Positions 28,202 through 39,261 of a stretch of DNA of 64,000 nucleotides are shown here, piece after piece. Within the stretch, counting starts at the first letter, position 1. Each line of letters begins with the position of its first letter. Both the position numbers and the translations under genes were made by a program. Below the pieces are notes generated by a model. The model did not search any database. It saw only the letters and a program-made list of their open reading frames with translations, and had not been told where the DNA came from. This stretch comes from Roseiarcus sp963829505 (lineage in GTDB: Bacteria; Pseudomonadota; Alphaproteobacteria; Rhizobiales; Beijerinckiaceae): the NCBI GenBank assembly GCA_963829505.1, contig CAWHIL010000002.1, positions 599,490-663,489 of the forward strand, given 5' to 3'.

Positions 28202-30292
28202 ATGCGCCCGTCCCTCATCGATCCGCTCTTCGCCCCGGCCGCGACGCTTCCGGGGATCGGGCCGAAGAACGCCAGGCTCGTCGACCGGCTGCTCGGACGC
28301 CCGCAGGGCGCGCGAGTCCTCGACGTTCTCTTCCATCTGCCCGCCGGCACGCTCGACCGGCGCGCGCGGCCGAAGATCCGCGATGCGGTCGCGGGGACGA
28401 TCGTCACCATCGAGGCGCGGGTCGTCGAGCAGCGGGCTCCGGGCGCAAGGTCGCGCGCCCCGCTGAAGGTCGTCGTCGAGGACGACACCGGCGACGTCGA
28501 ACTCGTCTTCTTCCTCACCAATCCCGAATGGGTCAAAAGCCGCCTTCCGGTCGGGGCGACGCGCTGGATCTCGGGCAAGCTCGAACTCTACGACGGCGTC
28601 CGGCAGATGGTGCACCCGGACAAGGTGATGAACGCCGAAGAGTTCGCCCGCATGGCCGACGTCGAGCCGGTCTATGGGCTGACCGAAGGGCTCTTCCAGC
28701 GCACCGTCGCACGCGCCGCCCAGGGCGCGCTGAAACGCCTGCCCGGCCTGCCGGAATGGATCGCCGCCCCGACCCTCGAAGCCCTGAAGGCGCCGGGCTT
28801 CGCGGAGGCGCTCACGGCGATGCACGAGCCGAAGGCGCCCGGGGACGTGGACCCGGCCGGCCCGGCCGGAATGCGGCTCGCCTACGACGAGCTTCTGTCG
28901 AACCAGCTTGCGCTTCTCCTCGTGCGGGCGCGAATGCGCGGCGCCGGAGGCCGGGCGCATAAGGGGGACGGCGCGCTCGGGCGGCGGCTCGAGGCGGCGC
29001 TGCCCTTTGCGCTGACCGGCGCGCAGCAGCGGGCGCTGGCGGAAATCCGCGCCGATCTCAGCGCCGAGAAGCGGATGATCCGGCTGCTTCAGGGCGACGT
29101 CGGATCGGGCAAGACGATCGTCGCGCTCCTCGCCATGGCGGACGTGGTCGAGGCCGGCCGGCAGGCCGCGATGATGGCGCCGACGGAAGTCCTCGCGCGC
29201 CAGCATTTCGAGCGGATGGCGCCGCTCGCCGCGAAGGTGGGCTTGCGCATCGCGCTGATGACCGGACGCGACAGGCCGGCGGAGCGGCGCGCGACGCTTG
29301 CGGCGCTCGCCGAGCGCCGGCTCGACATCGCCGTCGGCACGCATGCGCTCTTTCAGGAGAGCGTCGTTTTCGCCGATCTCGGGCTTGCGGTCGTCGACGA
29401 GCAGCACCGCTTCGGCGTCCGCCAGCGCCTCGCGCTCGCCGGCAAGGGCGAGGGGACCGACCTTCTCGTGATGACCGCGACGCCGATCCCGCGCTCGCTG
29501 GTGCTCGCCTATTTCGGCGACATGGACATCTCCGCGCTGAGGGAGAAGCCGCCCGGCCGGCAGCCGATCGACACGCGCGCGCTGCCGATCGAACGGATCG
29601 ACGAGGTCGTCGCCGGCCTTTCGCGGGCGCTGGCTGGCGGTCAGCGCGCCTACTGGATCTGTCCGCTGGTCGAGGAAAGCGAGACGCTCGACGCCGCGGC
29701 GGCGGAGGATCGCGCCGAGGCGCTCAGCGCCGTCTTCGGCGATGCGGTCGGCATCGTCCACGGCCGCATGAGCGGGCCCGACAAGGACGCCGCGATGGAA
29801 CGGTTCCATGAGGGCCGGACAAAGGTTCTCGTCGCGACCACCGTCGTCGAGGTCGGCGTCGACGTGCCGGAGGCGACGATCATGATCGTCGAGCACGCCG
29901 AGCGCTTCGGCCTCGCGCAGCTCCATCAGCTTCGCGGCCGCGTCGGCCGCGGCGCCGAGCGATCGAGCTGCGTTCTCCTCTACAAGGGGCCGCTCGGCGA
30001 GGAGGCGAAGGCGCGCATCGAGATCCTGCGCGCCACCGAGGACGGGTTCGTCATCGCCGAAGAGGATCTGCGCCTGCGCGGCGAGGGCGACGTGCTCGGC
30101 GCCCGGCAGGCTGGCGCGCCCGGCTTCCGCTTCGCCCGCCTCGAGATCCACGGCGGCTTGCTGGCGCGCGCCCGCCACGACGCGCTCGCCGCCGTCGAGC
30201 GCAGCGATCGGCTCGCGGCCGACCCCGCCTCGCGGCTGCTGCTCTACCTCTTCGAACGCGACGAGGCGGCGAAGCTGATCGAAGCGGGTTGA
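28202..30292 (+). CDS. recG: ATP-dependent DNA helicase RecG
   Basis: 696 residues. RecG remodels stalled forks and branched DNA. N-terminal wedge/OB domain (LPGIGPKNARLVDRLLG, VVVEDDTGDVELVFF), then the SF2 motor: Walker A LLQGDVGSGKTIVALLA, motif II VVDEQHRFGVRQR, MTATPIPRSL, VHGRMSGPDKDAAMERFHEG, and the C-terminal TRG-like LHQLRGRVGRGAERSSCVLLY. The ATG at 28202 fits the family N terminus (MRPSLIDPLFAPAATLPGIG); upstream frame enters the palindromic repeat. Confidence 0.96.
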   Translation: MRPSLIDPLFAPAATLPGIGPKNARLVDRLLGRPQGARVLDVLFHLPAGTLDRRARPKIRDAVAGTIVTIEARVVEQRAPGARSRAPLKVVVEDDTGDVELVFFLTNPEWVKSRLPVGATRWISGKLELYDGVRQMVHPDKVMNAEEFARMADVEPVYGLTEGLFQRTVARAAQGALKRLPGLPEWIAAPTLEALKAPGFAEALTAMHEPKAPGDVDPAGPAGMRLAYDELLSNQLALLLVRARMRGAGGRAHKGDGALGRRLEAALPFALTGAQQRALAEIRADLSAEKRMIRLLQGDVGSGKTIVALLAMADVVEAGRQAAMMAPTEVLARQHFERMAPLAAKVGLRIALMTGRDRPAERRATLAALAERRLDIAVGTHALFQESVVFADLGLAVVDEQHRFGVRQRLALAGKGEGTDLLVMTATPIPRSLVLAYFGDMDISALREKPPGRQPIDTRALPIERIDEVVAGLSRALAGGQRAYWICPLVEESETLDAAAAEDRAEALSAVFGDAVGIVHGRMSGPDKDAAMERFHEGRTKVLVATTVVEVGVDVPEATIMIVEHAERFGLAQLHQLRGRVGRGAERSSCVLLYKGPLGEEAKARIEILRATEDGFVIAEEDLRLRGEGDVLGARQAGAPGFRFARLEIHGGLLARARHDALAAVERSDRLAADPASRLLLYLFERDEAAKLIEAG

Positions 30293-30609
30293 GGCCGCGG
30301 GCGCGCTTTTGTTCTTGCGAAAATCAGAAATATCTGATACGGTCTTTTCAAGGTGAAGAAGGCGAGGCCAGCAGGGACGGAACGCGCCCTTCGAGACGCG
30401 TCGCCGGATCAGGCGTTCTTGTAGGCGCGCCGCTTGTAGGCGCGCTCGCTGAGCGCGCCAGCGGGGTCGACGACCCCGCTCTACACCGCTTCCGCAATCC
30501 GCCGGGTTGCGATTGGCGCCGTAACCATCTGATAAGCCCAGAAACCGGGTTGCGTTTGGCAGCATGTGACGCGCATTGGCGAGCGCGCTTCCGACCGCTC
30601 CGCGACAGT
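30293..30609. other. Intergenic region with hairpin repeat copy
   Basis: 317 bp between convergent recG and the ene-reductase. It contains a small palindrome ATCAGA/TCTGAT (30323-30328 and 30333-30338) and the hairpin-pair repeat at 30435-30485. No gene is visible. Confidence 0.5.
30435..30485. repeat. Hairpin-pair repeat, single copy related to the 52-53 kb array
   Basis: GTAG at 30436-30439 and CTAC at 30481-30484 bracket two adjacent perfect hairpins: GCGCGCTC/GAGCGCGC and AGCGGGGTC/GACCCCGCT. The array at 52370 has the same layout, but its second stem begins with G and ends with C (GGCGGGGTC/GACCCCGCC). The paired A-T versus G-C difference keeps the stem intact. Confidence 0.75.
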
Positions 30610-31678
30610 CTACTCCGCGGCCTCCTTCAACGCCGCGTAGTCCGTGTAGCCTTCGGCCCCGTCCGCGTAGAAGGTCGCCATGTCCCAGGCGTTCAGCGGC
30701 GCGTTCAGCCGGAAGCGCTTCGGCAGGTCGGGGTTGGCGATGAAGAGCTTGCCGAAGGCGACCGCGTCGGCCTCGCCCGCGGCGAGGGTCGCCTCGGCGC
30801 TCGCGAGGTCGAAGCCTTCGTTGGCGACATAGACGCCGCCGAACTCCCGCTTCATCATCGGGCCGAGGCGCGGCGCGACGAGCTTCTCGCGGGCGCAGAG
30901 GAAGGCGATCTTCCGGCGGCCAAGCTCGCGCGCCACATGGCCGAAGGTCGCCGGCAGGTCGCTGTCGCCCATGTCGTGCGAATCGCCGCGCGGCGCGAGG
31001 TGCATCCCGACCCGTCCCGGCCCCCAGACGGAGACGACGGCGTCGGTCACTTCGAGCATGAGCCGCGCCCGGTTCTCGATCGAACCGCCATAGCGGTCGG
31101 TCCGCTTGTTGGTCGAGTTCCTGCAGGAACTGGTCGAGGAGATAGCCGTTGGCGCCGTGGATCTCGACGCCGTCGAAGCCGGCCTTCTTGGCGTTCTCCG
31201 CCCCCTTGCGGTAGGCCTCGATCACGCCCGCGATCTCATGCGTCTCGAGCGCCCGGGGCGTGACATAGTCCTTCTGCGGCCGGATCAGGCTGACGTGGCC
31301 CTTGGGCTGCACCGCGCTCGCCGACACGGGCAGGGCGCCGTCGAGGTACGTCGGGTCGGAGATGCGCCCGACATGCCAGAGCTGGAGGAAGATGCGCCCG
31401 CCCGCGGCATGGACGCCGTCCGTCACATGGCGCCAGCCCGCGACCTGCTCCTCCGACCAGATGCCTGGAGTGCGCGGATAGCCGACCCCCTCGGGCGCGA
31501 CGGAGGTCGCTTCGGTGAAGATGAGGCCGGCCGAAGCGCGCTGGACGTAATAGTCGCGCATCAGGGCGTTCGGGACCCGGCCCGGCCCGATGGCCCGGGT
31601 GCGGGTCAGGGGCGCCATGAAAATCCGGTTCGGAACCGTGATGTCGCCGAGAGCGAGCGGATCGAAAAGGGTCGGCAT
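30610..31678 (-). CDS. Old-yellow-enzyme family ene-reductase (frameshift)
   Basis: NADH:flavin oxidoreductase/alkene reductase, close to the NemA/XenA type: FMN barrel protein reducing activated C=C bonds, nitro compounds or maleimides. N terminus MPTLFDPLALGDITVPNRIF, then MAPLTRTRA, LQLWHVGRI, FDGVEIHGANGYLLDQFLQ. After that the frame is lost by one extra G (at about 31120); the following part (MLEVTDAVVSVWGPGRVGMH, then VYVANEGFDLASAEATLAAG, FGKLFIANPDLPKRF) continues in another frame to the stop at 30610. Repaired length about 355 residues. Either sequence error or a recent mutation. Confidence 0.88.
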
Positions 31679-31825
31679 GCAGGTTCAAGCTCCTTAAAGG
31701 CCAAGGCGCGCCGCGCCGGCAAAAGACCGCAAGTCTCCTCGACCTCCCTGTCGGAGGCCCGGCGCGTCCCGTCCCGTGGCGTGATGAAACCCTTCAGCGC
31801 TAGATGGATGAGGCCAGCGCGAAAA

Positions 31826-32767
31826 TCAACCGGCGGCCGACGACGGCGCGCGCGCGCCGATCGCGCCGTCGAGCCAGGCGATCAGGTCGCGCGTGACCTC
31901 GTCGCGGTTCGTCTCGTTGAGGATTTCGTGGCGGGCGTCCGGGTAGATCCGAACCTGAAGCCGCGAGAACCCGGCCGCCCTGAAGGCCTCGACCAGGCTT
32001 TCGAGATTGGGGCCGACGGGATCGCGCTCGCCGGACATCACATAGACGGGCAGGTCCTTGCGCATCCGCGCCAGCGCTTCCGGCGCCGAGAGGGTCGGGA
32101 GCGCGTCGAGCAGGTCGATCGCGAGTTGGGTCGAGAACGAAGCGCCGCAACAAGGGTCGGCGACGTATTTGTCGACCTCGGCCGGGTCGCGCGACAACCA
32201 GTCGAACGGCGTTCGCGCCGGTTCGAAGGGCTTGTTGAAGGCGCCGAACATCATCTGCACAAGCAGGGGACTCTTGCCGCGCGCGCCGAGCCGCAGCCGT
32301 TCGACGCGCGCGATCCACCGCCCCGCGGCCGCGATCGAAGGCGGCTTTCCGTTCGAGCCGGAAAGGACGAGGCCGGCGAGCGCGTCCGAGTGCTCGGCCG
32401 CGAAAGTCATCGCGAGGAACGAGCCCATCGAGTGGCCGAGCAGCACGATCGGAACGCCCGGGTTCTCGGCCGCGATCAGGCGGTTGAACGTCCACAGGTC
32501 GGCGACGCACGTCGCCCAGCCGTTGCGGTCGGCGAAATGGCCGAGGTCGTCGGCCGCGCAGGCCGGCCCGTGGCCGCGATGGTCGGAAGCGTAGGCCGCG
32601 AAGCCTGCGGCGTTGAGCGCGCCCGCCAGCCGGGCATAGCGCGCGCTGTGCTCGGCGAGGCCGTGGGAGATCTGGACGACGCCACGGGGCGCGCCCTCAG
32701 GCGCCCAGCGGCGGCCGAGGCGCTCCGCCCCGTCCTCGGCGCGAAAGGCAAACTCGCTCGCCGGCAT
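31826..32767 (-). CDS. Monoacylglycerol lipase-like alpha/beta hydrolase
   Basis: 313 residues. Serine hydrolase with oxyanion/HG region VVQISHGLAEHSARY, nucleophile elbow VLLGHSMGSFLAM, acid GERDPVG and catalytic His DARHEILNETN. Motif order and DHRGHG stretch match the Hydrolase_4 (monoglyceride lipase/lysophospholipase) group. Cytoplasmic, no signal peptide. Substrate is inferred from family. 27 bp upstream of the psicose epimerase gene on the same strand relative to transcription order (epimerase first). Confidence 0.85.
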   Translation of the reverse strand: MPASEFAFRAEDGAERLGRRWAPEGAPRGVVQISHGLAEHSARYARLAGALNAAGFAAYASDHRGHGPACAADDLGHFADRNGWATCVADLWTFNRLIAAENPGVPIVLLGHSMGSFLAMTFAAEHSDALAGLVLSGSNGKPPSIAAAGRWIARVERLRLGARGKSPLLVQMMFGAFNKPFEPARTPFDWLSRDPAEVDKYVADPCCGASFSTQLAIDLLDALPTLSAPEALARMRKDLPVYVMSGERDPVGPNLESLVEAFRAAGFSRLQVRIYPDARHEILNETNRDEVTRDLIAWLDGAIGARAPSSAAG

Positions 32768-32794
32768 GCCCCATCCCTCCCTGACGCGTGGCCG

Positions 32795-33661
32795 CTAACC
32801 GAGCACGTAGCGCGAGAACAGAAGCGCCTGGCGCGCGGCCTCGTCCATGCCGGCTTCGTCGGCGCCGCCGCTGAGATCGCGCCAGACCTTGATGTCGCCG
32901 CCGACCTGCCCGCCTGTCTTGACGAATGGCTCCATGACGACCGCGCCCTGGTAGCCGATGTCGCGCAGCGCCGTGCCGATCTCGTGCCAGGGGAGCCTGC
33001 CCCGGCCCGGCGGGCGCCGGTTGTTCTCGCCGGTATGGAAATGGCCGAGCAGCGGGCCGGCGGTTCGGATCGCCTTGCCGAAGCTGTCCTCCTCGATGTT
33101 CATATGGAACGTGTCGAGCATGACCTTGACGTTCGGCTTGCCGGTCTCGCGAACGAAGGCGACCCCTTCCTCGGCGGTGTTCAGGACATGGTTCTCGAAG
33201 CGGTTGAGCACCTCGATGCAGAGGTTGATCCCGAGGTCGCCGGCGAAATCCGCCAGGTTCGTGATTCCCTCGAGGCCGCGCGCCCGGTCGCCGGCCTTGT
33301 CCACGGGCTTCGAATAATCGACCGGCCAGTAGGAGTGGAGCGCGCCGCCGATGACGTGAATGTCGAGCCTGGCGAGGTTCGTCAGCGTCTCTTCGAAGAA
33401 GGCGCGGCCGGCCTTGCGGATCGCGGGATCGGCGGCGGCGAGGTTCTTCAAGGGCGACGGACCGAGCCCCGCGGTGATGGCCACGCCGTTGTCGCGGGCC
33501 GATCGGGCGATCTCGGCGATATGAGCGGGGCTATAGGCGTTCAGGTGATGAGCCGCGATCTCGATGATGTCGAACCCGAGCCCAGCGACCTTCTCGACGT
33601 ATCTCAGGCAGTCGGCGCTCCACTCCTGCTCCCAGTACGAGTAATAGATGCCGAACTTCAT
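32795..33661 (-). CDS. D-psicose (D-allulose) 3-epimerase
   Basis: 288 residues from the ATG at 33661. TIM-barrel ketose 3-epimerase. By recall it is very close along its whole length to the Agrobacterium tumefaciens enzyme: MKFGIYYSYWEQEWS, IGGALHSYWPVDYSKPVDKA, LCIEVLNRFENHVLNTAEEG, LGHFHTGENNRRPPG. The metal/catalytic residues fall at exactly the known positions Glu150, Asp183, His209 and Glu244. It interconverts D-fructose/D-psicose and similar ketoses. A longer frame upstream adds no family sequence. Downstream is the lipase-like gene. Confidence 0.9.
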   Translation of the reverse strand: MKFGIYYSYWEQEWSADCLRYVEKVAGLGFDIIEIAAHHLNAYSPAHIAEIARSARDNGVAITAGLGPSPLKNLAAADPAIRKAGRAFFEETLTNLARLDIHVIGGALHSYWPVDYSKPVDKAGDRARGLEGITNLADFAGDLGINLCIEVLNRFENHVLNTAEEGVAFVRETGKPNVKVMLDTFHMNIEEDSFGKAIRTAGPLLGHFHTGENNRRPPGRGRLPWHEIGTALRDIGYQGAVVMEPFVKTGGQVGGDIKVWRDLSGGADEAGMDEAARQALLFSRYVLG

Positions 33662-33822
33662 TTTTGCGCCTCCGTCGGGGGCCGATGGTCCCGAAATCGC
33701 CGGCCGGTTGCAAGGGAAAAGCGGCGCTTTCTTCAACGATTCCCGGGGCGATCGCGGGCAGCCCGCCGCCGCAAAATTCCCGCTTTGCCGAATCGCGCCC
33801 GATCCTCTAAGGGTCGGGTCCC

Positions 33823-35451
<1,629 letters not shown>

Positions 35452-35865
35452 GTGGACGAAGGCCGCCGACGCCCGCGAGACCTTCGCCGGCGCACGGTCC
35501 GACGCCGCGCCATGGGAGCGCCGTCGCCTCGCCCATCGGTCGCGCCGAAGTCGCTGGCAGAGGCGCTCCTTCTGGAAAAAGTATGGTTAAGTCGTCGTCG
35601 CGAGACGCGCCGGCATGTCAAGATATCGAGCCCGCCGATCGTTGATGCGCGTGAGGAAGCGCACGTACACAACCGAGGTTGTTTGGCCGGTGGCCGCCTA
35701 GACTCGTCCTTGACCAAACGGTTCCTGTCTATCCTCGGACGGCGGTTAATCATTTTCCGTTTTGGTCTTAGTTTTTCAGCACAGGCATGTTAGGTTTCAG
35801 TGTCAACAAGGTTTGAGGTCTGGCCTGTCGGACGGGGGGCGGCGACACGGCGGGGGATACATGCC
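35452..35865. other. Intergenic region, pyrG to HerA-like gene
   Basis: 414 bp with no convincing gene. The part after about 35695 is AT-richer (CGGTTAATCATTTTCCGTTT around 35742-35762) and is the probable promoter region of the HerA-like gene. Confidence 0.4.
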
Positions 35866-37542
35866 ATGCAGCGTCTCGACCAAAGCGTGTCTTTCTCGCG
35901 CCTTGCGGAAATCGGCGAGAGGGCGCCTCTTCGCCCAGTCGACATTCCCGAGCGTCAAGAGCGCCGCGAAGCGCTTCCGCTGCATCTCGTCGGTCGGGTC
36001 GTTTCGCTGTCGGGCACGCACGGCGTCCTCGATTGTCGTCTCGATCCCGGCGGCGAGACCTGGTCCGTCGGCCACCTCATCGCGATCCCCGGACAGGATG
36101 CGCGTCTCGTTGGCGTCATCAGCGGGATCGAGTCGCACACGCCGACGTGGTCCGACGACGGACCGAATCCGGCGCGCGCGACCTTCGACCTGCACGGCGA
36201 GATTATTGAAGCCGATCTGCCGATCTTTCACCGCGGCGTTCGCGCGTATCCGTCGCTTGGCGCCCGGGCGCACCTGATAGGGACCGACGATCTCAAGATC
36301 ATCTACACAATCCGCGGGCGGCGGGGCAAACAGATCGGCTATCTCGCCCAGAACCATAGCGTGCCGGCGGAGATCAGCGTCGACACGCTCGTCCAGCGCC
36401 ATTTCGCGGTCGTCGGAATGACGGGCTCCGGCAAGACGACGGCCACATCCGTTCTGATCTCGCAAGCGGTTGCCTCCCGGCCGAATCTGCGGGTTCTGGT
36501 GCTCGATTCGCACAACGAATACGCGGGCCGCTTTGCCGACACTGCCCATGTGATCGACGCCAACACGCTCGAGCTTCCGATCTGGATGTTCCGCTTCGAC
36601 GAACTGAACGACGTCGTGTTTGGCGGCCGGCCCGGGCCGGTGGCGGAACGCGAAGCGCTGTACGACGCCATCCAGAACGCAAAGACGCGGCACCTTGGGC
36701 AGGAGAGAAGCACCGCGCCGGCCGATCTTCTCAAACGCGTCGTCCATGCGCAGACGATGGTGACGCCGGATTCACCCCTTCCGTTCCAGATCTCCGAGGC
36801 CATCGCCGTCATCGACGAGTGGATCGGCAAGCTCGAGCCGCCCTATCCGTACGGGGACCTGCGCTCGCTGAGGGCGCGTCTGGACGGCATTTCGCGCGAC
36901 CCGCGGTATCGCTTCATGTTCCCGAAAATGGGCAACGAGCAGGACCTGGGGACGGTGATCTCGAAGATCTTTCGCATCCCGACCCAGGGGTCGCCGATCA
37001 CCCTCGTCAGACTCGCCGGACTGCCGAACGAGGTCACCAATTCCGTCGTCTCGGTTCTTGCCCGACTCGCATTCGACATCGCGTTTTTATGCTCGGGGCG
37101 TTTCGAAGCGCTCATCATTTGCGAGGAGGCGCACCGCTACATTTCGGCGGCCAACAGCGACTCGTTGCCCGTCCGCCGCGCCATCGGCCGCATCGCCAAG
37201 GAGGGGCGCAAATACGGCGTTTCGATCGGCATCGTGTCGCCGCGACCGTCCGAACTCGACCCGACGGTCCTCTCGCAGTGCAACACGCTGTTCGCCATGC
37301 GGCTCGGGAGCGAAGCCGACAAGCGGTTCGTCAGCGAGGCGATGGCGACGTCCGTGCGAAGCATGATCGACCTCCTGCCTTCGATCGCCGATCGCGAGGC
37401 TCTCGCATTCGGCGAGGCCGTGGCGATGCCGATGCACATGCGGTTCTCCGACTGGTCGCACCAGGAGCGGCGCCCGGACCAGCCCGAGGCGACGCCGATC
37501 GATCTGCCGTGGCTTGTCGGCTTGCTCCGGGGTCGAGGGTAA
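35866..37542 (+). CDS. HerA-like hexameric ATPase (DUF87)
   Basis: 558 residues from the ATG at 35866 with a GGGGG stretch 8-13 nt upstream; a GTG at 35800 would add 22 residues without family features. N-terminal HAS-barrel-like beta domain (about 1-130), then the FtsK/HerA ATPase core: Walker A VVGMTGSGKTTATSVL, LVLDSHNEYAG, Walker B ALIICEEAHRYI, and the HerA signature IAKEGRKYGVSIGIVSPRP. HerA proteins translocate DNA, often with the nuclease NurA or other nucleases in repair or phage defence. No such partner is adjacent; the next gene is tRNA-Ser. Confidence 0.85.
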   Translation: MQRLDQSVSFSRLAEIGERAPLRPVDIPERQERREALPLHLVGRVVSLSGTHGVLDCRLDPGGETWSVGHLIAIPGQDARLVGVISGIESHTPTWSDDGPNPARATFDLHGEIIEADLPIFHRGVRAYPSLGARAHLIGTDDLKIIYTIRGRRGKQIGYLAQNHSVPAEISVDTLVQRHFAVVGMTGSGKTTATSVLISQAVASRPNLRVLVLDSHNEYAGRFADTAHVIDANTLELPIWMFRFDELNDVVFGGRPGPVAEREALYDAIQNAKTRHLGQERSTAPADLLKRVVHAQTMVTPDSPLPFQISEAIAVIDEWIGKLEPPYPYGDLRSLRARLDGISRDPRYRFMFPKMGNEQDLGTVISKIFRIPTQGSPITLVRLAGLPNEVTNSVVSVLARLAFDIAFLCSGRFEALIICEEAHRYISAANSDSLPVRRAIGRIAKEGRKYGVSIGIVSPRPSELDPTVLSQCNTLFAMRLGSEADKRFVSEAMATSVRSMIDLLPSIADREALAFGEAVAMPMHMRFSDWSHQERRPDQPEATPIDLPWLVGLLRGRG

Positions 37543-37608
37543 GGCGCAGGCCGCGCGACCGCGGAGCAGGTTCCAACCTGGGCTCGCAGGCTCTATGATC
37601 CGAGGCCT

Positions 37609-37698
37609 GGAAGGATGGCCGAGTGGTTTAAGGCAGCGGTCTTGAAAACCGCCGTGGGCGCAAGTCCACCGTGAGTTCGAATCTCACTCCTTCCGCCA
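37609..37698 (+). tRNA. tRNA-Ser (anticodon UGA)
   Basis: 90-nt type II tRNA. Acceptor arms GGAAGGA and TCCTTCC pair, followed by G and an encoded CCA. Anticodon loop in GGTCTTGAAAACC gives TGA; long variable arm (GTGGGCGCAAGTCCAC) and T-arm GAGTTCGAATCTC follow. Confidence 0.97.
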
Positions 37699-37880
37699 CT
37701 TCACAGACGCGCGAACTTCAGCGGCAGATCGAACCCCACCCCTCGACGACAGCATGTCGGGGACAGCGCCGCAGAACTTATCGGGCGTTCCGGCAGGGAC
37801 GCCCGTTCGCTGGAAGCAGGCTGCTTTTTGATCGCGTCATCGACGCGCGATCGCCCCCTCCACCGGCCTTCGGCGATCCC

Positions 37881-37950
37881 CCTCCCCCGCGCTTTCGCGC
37901 GTGGGAGGATGGCGCCGGCGCTCCCCGAGAAGCGAAGCGAAACCGGGGAG
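37881..37950. repeat. Two GC-rich palindromes downstream of tRNA-Ser
   Basis: CCTCCCCCGCGC (37881-37892) pairs with GCGCGTGGGAGG (37897-37908) with one mismatch. CTCCCCG (37921-37927) pairs with CGGGGAG (37944-37950); the loop contains AAGCGAAGCGA, the core of common rhizobial palindromic repeats. They lie between the tRNA and the convergent gene and may also act in transcription termination. Confidence 0.6.
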
Positions 37951-37971
37951 CGGATCAAAACGCAACTGGCT

Positions 37972-38265
37972 CTAAAGAGCGGCCAGAGCGATCGAGCACG
38001 GCGAGGCGTCGGGTTTCGACTTGAACTGCGCGATGGCGGCCTTCAGGTCGTCCTCCTTGATTGCGAACTCGGTCACCAGCGACTTCGCCAGCCGGTTTGC
38101 CTGATCCTGCGTCATCAGCGATTGCCCGACTCCTGCGTCGATCGTCTTGCAGACCGCGGCCACGCCGCCGAGCGCCGCGCCGCCCATCTCCCCGACCAGG
38201 CCGCCGCCGATGGCGCCGACGATCAGACCGACAATCAAAACCGCAAAGTATGAGAGAAACTTCAT
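37972..38265 (-). CDS. Small membrane-anchored or secreted protein, unknown function
   Basis: 97 residues. N-terminal hydrophobic stretch with glycine-zipper pattern (VLIVGLIVGAIGGGLVGEMG), then a soluble helical region (TQDQANRLAKSLVTEFAIKE) and two cysteines (VCKT, SPCSIAL). No family recognised. 9 bp downstream of the lectin gene, so likely co-transcribed. Confidence 0.55.
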   Translation of the reverse strand: MKFLSYFAVLIVGLIVGAIGGGLVGEMGGAALGGVAAVCKTIDAGVGQSLMTQDQANRLAKSLVTEFAIKEDDLKAAIAQFKSKPDASPCSIALAAL

Positions 38266-38274
38266 CGTCCACCC

Positions 38275-38748
38275 CTATTGGCACTCGCATTTTGCCTTGG
38301 TCCAGCAGAGCGGCGAGGTCACCCCGTGGTCTTCCCCTTCTCTGCAAACGGCCTGCTTGCCCGGCGGGCATGCGACACTGCATCCCCCGCAGGCTGCGTT
38401 TGCGGGCGCAGAGCAGGACGTGCCCGCCCCGATCGGCATCATCATGGGCGCGGAGCCGCCGCAGGAACAGACCGACATCTGCCCCCACACGGTCGTTCGC
38501 CAAAGCGTATTCCACCGCAGGCCGGCGCGACCGCAGACGCTCGGACATTTCTTCTGCGCGTCTCCCTCGTTCCAGATCGGGCCCGCCTTGATTTCGTTCG
38601 GGAGAGGGTGGTTGACCTCGGCGGCGCGTGCGCGCTCCGCTCCGGCCGCAAGACACGCCAGCAGAAGGAGACATCCAAAGACGCGGGCAAGCTCTGCGAA
38701 GAGCGGACGAAAGCGCAACACACCGCGGCCGGCTTGATTCCGTTTCAT
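38275..38748 (-). CDS. Secreted MVL-type mannan-binding lectin
   Basis: 157 residues with a signal peptide (hydrophobic core VFGCLLLLACLAAGAERARA, cleavage near residue 43). The mature segment AGPIWNEGDAQKKCPSVCG, then LRWNTLW...GQMSVCSCG, fits one repeat of the MVL (Microcystis viridis lectin) mannan-binding domain, with its conserved W, D-A-Q, CP.VC and MSVC.C positions. The rest is Cys-rich (about a dozen cysteines), implying a disulfide-rich extracellular protein. Role in sugar binding is inferred from the domain. Lies 3' of a glycosylation island. Confidence 0.75.
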   Translation of the reverse strand: MKRNQAGRGVLRFRPLFAELARVFGCLLLLACLAAGAERARAAEVNHPLPNEIKAGPIWNEGDAQKKCPSVCGRAGLRWNTLWRTTVWGQMSVCSCGGSAPMMMPIGAGTSCSAPANAACGGCSVACPPGKQAVCREGEDHGVTSPLCWTKAKCECQ

Positions 38749-38907
38749 GGTCGATTCCCCTTCAGGCGGTTGAAAAAGTTGAAAAGCTGCCCCGGCAGGC
38801 GGCGTTCGGATCGTCCTGCCTGACTTCCTTCCTTGCGTTTCGCGTCGTCGACCTTCTGCTGCTCGCCTGGCGCCGCGTCGCTCGGCCTCTGGAGCGGTTT
38901 GGCGATG

Positions 38908-39261
38908 TCAATTGCTGCTGCAGTTCATCGACCCGGCATTGGCGATGCTCGATCCCGCGCAGTGCATGTGCGACATGTCGACGTTGGGGATGCCCATGTT
39001 CGAAGCGTCGGGATTGTCGACCTGCGTCCCCACGCCGTGGCCGCCAATGTAGACGCCATTGGAATCGTAATTGGCGGCGCCGTTGCGGTCGAACGCGGGC
39101 GGCGCGGGGCCGGACGCCGCCTGCGTCGGTCCAGGGGGAACGCCAAGCGGGGGCGTCGTGGTCACGATGGGCTGCTGGACGGCGACCCCTTGCGGCCCGG
39201 CTGTCGGCCCGCAAGCGGCGAGGCCGAATGAGGCGACGATCGCCAGGCGCAGACCCCGCAA
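38908..39261 (-). CDS. Small lipoprotein, unknown function
   Basis: 117 residues from a TTG at 39261 with GGGGGAG 8 nt upstream. Signal LRGLRLAIVASFGLAACG ends in a lipobox (LAAC). The mature part is Pro/Gly/Ala-rich, then ANYDSNGVYIGGHGVGTQVD and a Met/His/Cys-containing end (MSHMHCAGSS). I do not recognise a family. Same strand as neighbours. Confidence 0.55.
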   Translation of the reverse strand: MRGLRLAIVASFGLAACGPTAGPQGVAVQQPIVTTTPPLGVPPGPTQAASGPAPPAFDRNGAANYDSNGVYIGGHGVGTQVDNPDASNMGIPNVDMSHMHCAGSSIANAGSMNCSSN

